NCBI RefSeq assembly: GCF_947488945.1
Contig: NZ_CANLBS010000001.1
Location: 248,001-312,000, forward strand
Length of the DNA stretch: 64,000 bases
Direction: 5' to 3'
Source: an uncultured Streptomyces sp.
Lineage (GTDB): Bacteria; Actinomycetota; Actinomycetes; Streptomycetales; Streptomycetaceae
In this document: positions 61,160 through 64,000 of the stretch, in pieces
Layout of the letters: each line of letters begins with the position of its first letter
Position numbering within the stretch: position 1 is the stretch's first letter
The notes under the pieces: generated by a model
What the model saw: only the letters and a program-made list of their open reading frames with translations
What the model was told of the DNA's origin: nothing
Databases searched by the model: none
Program-made: the position numbers and the translations under genes

Positions 61160-61977
61160 GCGAAGACGTGTACCGGGAGGGGACGCCCGTCCCGGATGCC
61201 GGGGACGGCGCCCTGCCGGAACCGCCCATGGTCGAACTGACCGCCGTGCGCAAGTCGTTCGGCGCGCAGCGGGTCCTGGACGGCATCTCGCTGACCGTGC
61301 CGCGCTCTTCGGTGACCTGCGTCATCGGCCCGTCCGGGTCCGGCAAGAGCACCCTGCTGCGCTGCGTCAACCGGCTGGAGCGGATCGACGGCGGGAGCGT
61401 CCGGGTCGACGGCGAACTGGTCGGCTACCGGCTGCGCGGCACCCGTCTGCACACGCTCGGACCGCGTGCCGTCGCCCGCCAACGGGCGCTCACCGGAATG
61501 GTGTTCCAGAACTTCCGGCTCTTCCCGCACATGAGCGTGCTCGACAACCTCGTCGAGGCGCCGGTGTCCGTGCTCGGCCTCGACCGCCGCGAAGCGGTGG
61601 CCCGAGCGCACGCCCTGCTCGACCAGGTCGGGCTGAGCGGCAAGGCCGCCGCCCGGCCGCGCACCCTCTCGGGCGGGGAGCAGCAGCGGGCCGCGATCGC
61701 CCGCGCCCTGGCGATGCGGCCGCGGGTCATGCTGTTCGACGAGCCGACGAGCGCCCTCGACCCCGAGCTGACCGGAGAGGTGCTGCGGGTGATCCGCGCC
61801 CTCGCCGACGACGGCATGACGATGATCATCGTGACGCACGAGATGCGCTTCGCCCACGGGATCGCCGACCGGATCGTCTTCATGGACGAGGGGCGGATCG
61901 TCGAGTCGGGGCCTCCCGAGGAGGTCCTGGACCGCCCGGCCAACCCGCGCACCGTGAAGTTCCTCGCCCACCACTGA
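61156..61977 (+). CDS. amino-acid-type ABC transporter ATP-binding protein
   Basis: 273 aa. Walker A GPSGSGKSTLL (about 60), Q-loop FQNFRLFPHMSVLDN, signature LSGGEQQRAAIARALA, Walker B VMLFDEPTSALDPEL and switch His VTHEMRFA. These match GlnQ/HisP-type ATPases. The ATG overlaps the permease stop (ATGA). A short insertion (VGYRLRGTRLHTLGPRAVAR) follows the Walker A helix. Confidence 0.94.
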   Translation: MSEDVYREGTPVPDAGDGALPEPPMVELTAVRKSFGAQRVLDGISLTVPRSSVTCVIGPSGSGKSTLLRCVNRLERIDGGSVRVDGELVGYRLRGTRLHTLGPRAVARQRALTGMVFQNFRLFPHMSVLDNLVEAPVSVLGLDRREAVARAHALLDQVGLSGKAAARPRTLSGGEQQRAAIARALAMRPRVMLFDEPTSALDPELTGEVLRVIRALADDGMTMIIVTHEMRFAHGIADRIVFMDEGRIVESGPPEEVLDRPANPRTVKFLAHH

Positions 61978-62064
61978 CCGCGTCCGGTTCCCCGGCCGCA
62001 CCGTGCGGTCCGCGTCCGCGGCCCGCACCCGTCCGCCCACCCGCACCCCGTCCCGGAGGCTCCC

Positions 62065-63021
62065 ATGCCGACCGTCCGTCCCTACCGCCACCGCTCCGCC
62101 CGCCGTACGCTGCTGTGTTCCGCGGCCGCGCTGACGCTCCCGCTCCTGCTCACGGGCTGCGGCGACGACGCCGGGGCGACGTCCGGCGAGGACGGCACCG
62201 CCCGCGCCTACGGCTCCGAGGACGTGGTCTCCTCGGTGTCCGAGGTGCCGTCCATCGCCGCTCTGGTGCCGGCGAAGATCCGCGACGGCGGAACGCTCCG
62301 CGTCGGCTCGGGCATCGGGGTGCCACCCGTCGCCTTCAGCCCCGAAGGGGGTGGTCCGCCCCGGGGCGTGGACATCGACGTCTCGGAGGCCGCGGCGCGG
62401 GTGCTCGGGCTCGAGGTCGACCGCAAGCACGTCAGCGGCGCGTCCCTGATCACCGGCCTCGAAGCGGGCCGTTACGACGTCGGCACCGCCAACCTGTCGG
62501 TGACCGAGGAGCGCAAGCAGGTGCTCGACTTCGTCCTGTACGTGACCGACGGCGCCGGCTTCGCGGTCCGCGAGGACGACCCGCTGAAGAAGGTCGGCGA
62601 CCTGAGCCAACTCTGCGGCAAGAAGGTCGGCACCGGGGTCGGGTCCACCTTCGAGACCGATCTGCGGGCCGCCGCCGACGAGTGCGCCGCCGCCGGGAAG
62701 AAGCCGCTGACCGTCCTCACCTACCCGGACGCGGCCGGCCACTTCCTGGCGCTGCGCCAGAAGCACGTGGACGTGCTGATGACCACCTCCAGCGTCCTGC
62801 GGTACGCCGCCGAGGAACAGCCGGGGCTGCGGTACGTGAACGAGCTGGACCGCAAGAACGTCGGGCTGGCCCTGAAGAAGGGCTCCGGCCTCGCCGAGCC
62901 CCTCGCGCAGGCGGTCAACCACCTGATCGACGACGGTACCTACGCCCGCATCCTGAAGAAGTGGAACCTGGAGGCCGCCGCCGTGCCGGTCTCCGCGGTG
63001 AACCCGCCGGCCACGCCCTGA
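62065..63021 (+). CDS. amino-acid-type ABC transporter substrate-binding lipoprotein
   Basis: 318 aa. Lipoprotein signal with RRTLLCSAAALTLPLLLTGC; lipobox LTGC places the lipidated Cys at 32. The mature part is a type-2 periplasmic-binding fold of the SBP_bac_3 family: LRVGSGIGVPPVAFSPEGGG, DIDVSEAAARVLGLE, LITGLEAGRYDVG, NLSVTEERKQVLDFV. CGGAGG precedes the ATG. It ends the importer operon. The ligand may be an amino acid, an amine, or a pathway intermediate taken back up. Confidence 0.92.
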   Translation: MPTVRPYRHRSARRTLLCSAAALTLPLLLTGCGDDAGATSGEDGTARAYGSEDVVSSVSEVPSIAALVPAKIRDGGTLRVGSGIGVPPVAFSPEGGGPPRGVDIDVSEAAARVLGLEVDRKHVSGASLITGLEAGRYDVGTANLSVTEERKQVLDFVLYVTDGAGFAVREDDPLKKVGDLSQLCGKKVGTGVGSTFETDLRAAADECAAAGKKPLTVLTYPDAAGHFLALRQKHVDVLMTTSSVLRYAAEEQPGLRYVNELDRKNVGLALKKGSGLAEPLAQAVNHLIDDGTYARILKKWNLEAAAVPVSAVNPPATP

Positions 63022-63024
63022 CAA

Positions 63025-63080
63025 CCGACGGCCCGCGGCCCGGTCGCGCCCGTGTGGCGCGCCGGGCCGCGGGCCGTCGG
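63025..63080. terminator. bidirectional hairpin, 19-bp perfect stem with inner 6-bp stem
   Basis: Arms 63025-63043 and 63062-63080 are perfectly complementary; the loop contains a further CGCGCC/GGCGCG pairing. It lies between the converging importer and ketosynthase genes. Confidence 0.93.
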
Positions 63081-63109
63081 CCGGACGGCGGGGCAGCGGG
63101 GGGACGGCT

Positions 63110-64000
63110 TCAGCCGCTCCCGGCGGGCGTCTCCCCCAGCTCCAGCACCGCGCAGCTCCAGGTGAATCCGGCGCCCACACCGAACACCAGGCACCGTTCG
63201 CCGGGCCGGGTCCGGCCCGAGGCGGCCAGCGCCGCGAGTCCCGCGAACTGGTCGCCGGCGCCGAGGTGGCCGACGGTGCGCCCCCACGGCCAGGTCGTCC
63301 GCTCCTCCTCGATCCCCCAGCGCCGCAGGAACGTCGAGCGCAGCCGTCCCCGGCCGAAGTGCGGCAGCACGAACCAGGCCACGTCGTCCAGCGTGCAGTC
63401 CGCCTCGGTCAGCGCGCGCTTGAGCGCGTCGTCCTGGCCGGCGGTGATGCGCGCGACGCTGTAGGAGCGGCCGTGCTCGTCCACGAACGCCCGCTGGAGC
63501 AGGCCGAGATCGATGGGGGTGCGCTGCGAGAACGGCATGCGGCCGAAGGGGTCGGCGCCCCGGTGCATGCCTTCCAGGTCCGGGTCCGACACGGTCGCGA
63601 GCGCCCGCAGCCGGGCGAAGCCGCGCCCCCGCGCCAGGACGAGGGCGGTGCCCGCGTCCCCGTACACCGTGCCGGGGTCGCTGTTCCAGCGGTCGAAGCC
63701 GGGGGCGCCGAAGACGTCGCCGGTGGTGAGCAGCGCCGCTCCGCCGGAGCCCCCGGCGACGACACCGGCCGCCAGCTCCAGCGCGGCCATGCCGCCGTTG
63801 GAGAGCTGCCGGATCTCCACGGCGGGGCAGCGGTTGCCGAGCGCGTGGCGCTGGACGTAGGAGGCGGGCGCCCACAGGTCGTGGCCCTGGTACTGGACGG
63901 TGGCATGCAGCAGGAGGTCCACCTCGTCGGGGTGGACGCCGGAGCGGCGCAGCGCGGTGCGGGCGGCGCCGACGGCGAGTTCGGGTGCTGCCGAGCCGGT
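63110..64000 (-). CDS. DpsC-like ketoacyl synthase III family protein, N-terminus outside window
   Basis: 297 codons visible; the 5' part lies beyond 64000. The fold is KASIII: DEVDLLLHATVQYQGHDLWA, AVEIRQLSNGGMAALELAAG, AALLTTGDVFGAPGFDRWNS, YGDAGTALVLARG. The nucleophile position, Cys in FabH, is Ser here (codon 63802-63800, QLSNGG). The C-terminal GHLGAGDQFAGL has His and Asp five residues apart, as I recall for the Ser-His-Asp triad of DpsC, the propionyl starter-unit acyltransferase of daunorubicin. It therefore probably picks a non-acetate starter or transfers an acyl group, rather than condensing. Confidence 0.88.
   Translation of the reverse strand, partial: TGSAAPELAVGAARTALRRSGVHPDEVDLLLHATVQYQGHDLWAPASYVQRHALGNRCPAVEIRQLSNGGMAALELAAGVVAGGSGGAALLTTGDVFGAPGFDRWNSDPGTVYGDAGTALVLARGRGFARLRALATVSDPDLEGMHRGADPFGRMPFSQRTPIDLGLLQRAFVDEHGRSYSVARITAGQDDALKRALTEADCTLDDVAWFVLPHFGRGRLRSTFLRRWGIEEERTTWPWGRTVGHLGAGDQFAGLAALAASGRTRPGERCLVFGVGAGFTWSCAVLELGETPAGSG

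Overview
The window looks like chromosomal DNA of a Streptomyces or close relative. Coding DNA is very GC-rich, genes start with ATG or GTG behind AGGAGG-like sites, and there are AdpA, three SARP regulators and two genes with the rare leucine codon TTA. From memory, gene content and order from about 7 to 35 kb match the adpA neighbourhood of S. coelicolor (acyl-CoA carboxylase, HMG-CoA lyase, acdH, glmS, adpA, ornA). That comparison could not be run here.

Left part, 1-35 kb, core-like. It starts with a cut-off hypothetical gene, a secreted S37-family tripeptidyl peptidase, a small membrane protein and a fused two-half ABC exporter. Next come two small genes (one recalling the C-terminal end of Cas8c, one SRPBCC). 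A PucR-controlled set follows: sodium:solute symporter, agmatinase-type ureohydrolase and a TPP enzyme. Then come a bldA-dependent M48 protease, an acyl-CoA dehydrogenase, a thioesterase, a CDF transporter, a MerR/oxidoreductase pair with a textbook MerR promoter, and a TetR-controlled leucine/isovalerate operon (carboxylase beta and biotin subunits, HMG-CoA lyase, acyl-CoA dehydrogenase). glmS, a universal stress protein, adpA (TTA codon 224), orn and tRNA-His close this part.

Middle part, 35-38 kb, is an accessory module just downstream of tRNA-His: a HAD hydrolase, an XRE/TPR regulator, and a divergent operon of three very small proteins, one rich in cysteine. An imperfect copy of the tRNA-His 3' flank lies at its far end, suggesting an old insertion without a surviving integrase.

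Right part, 38.5-64 kb, is most of a biosynthetic gene cluster of the aromatic (type II) polyketide kind. It has an ActIII-like ketoreductase, an ActIV-like metallo-beta-lactamase-fold cyclase, an ABM monooxygenase, a FAD aromatic hydroxylase, quinone-oxidoreductase-type reductases, an old-yellow-enzyme reductase, a SnoaL-like protein, an SDR, a flavin reductase beside a luciferase-like monooxygenase, and a kinase-like protein. It also has an MFS exporter with a MarR regulator, an amino-acid-type ABC importer, one AfsR-like and two small SARPs, and at the right edge a DpsC-like ketosynthase III whose catalytic Cys is Ser. The minimal PKS (KS-alpha, KS-beta, ACP) is not in the window and is expected further right. 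At least five promoters in this part carry TCCAG-type heptamers on an 11-bp (or 22-bp) period, as SARP binding sites do, so the SARPs and their likely targets can be read directly from the DNA.

No insertion sequences, CRISPR arrays or rRNA genes were seen.
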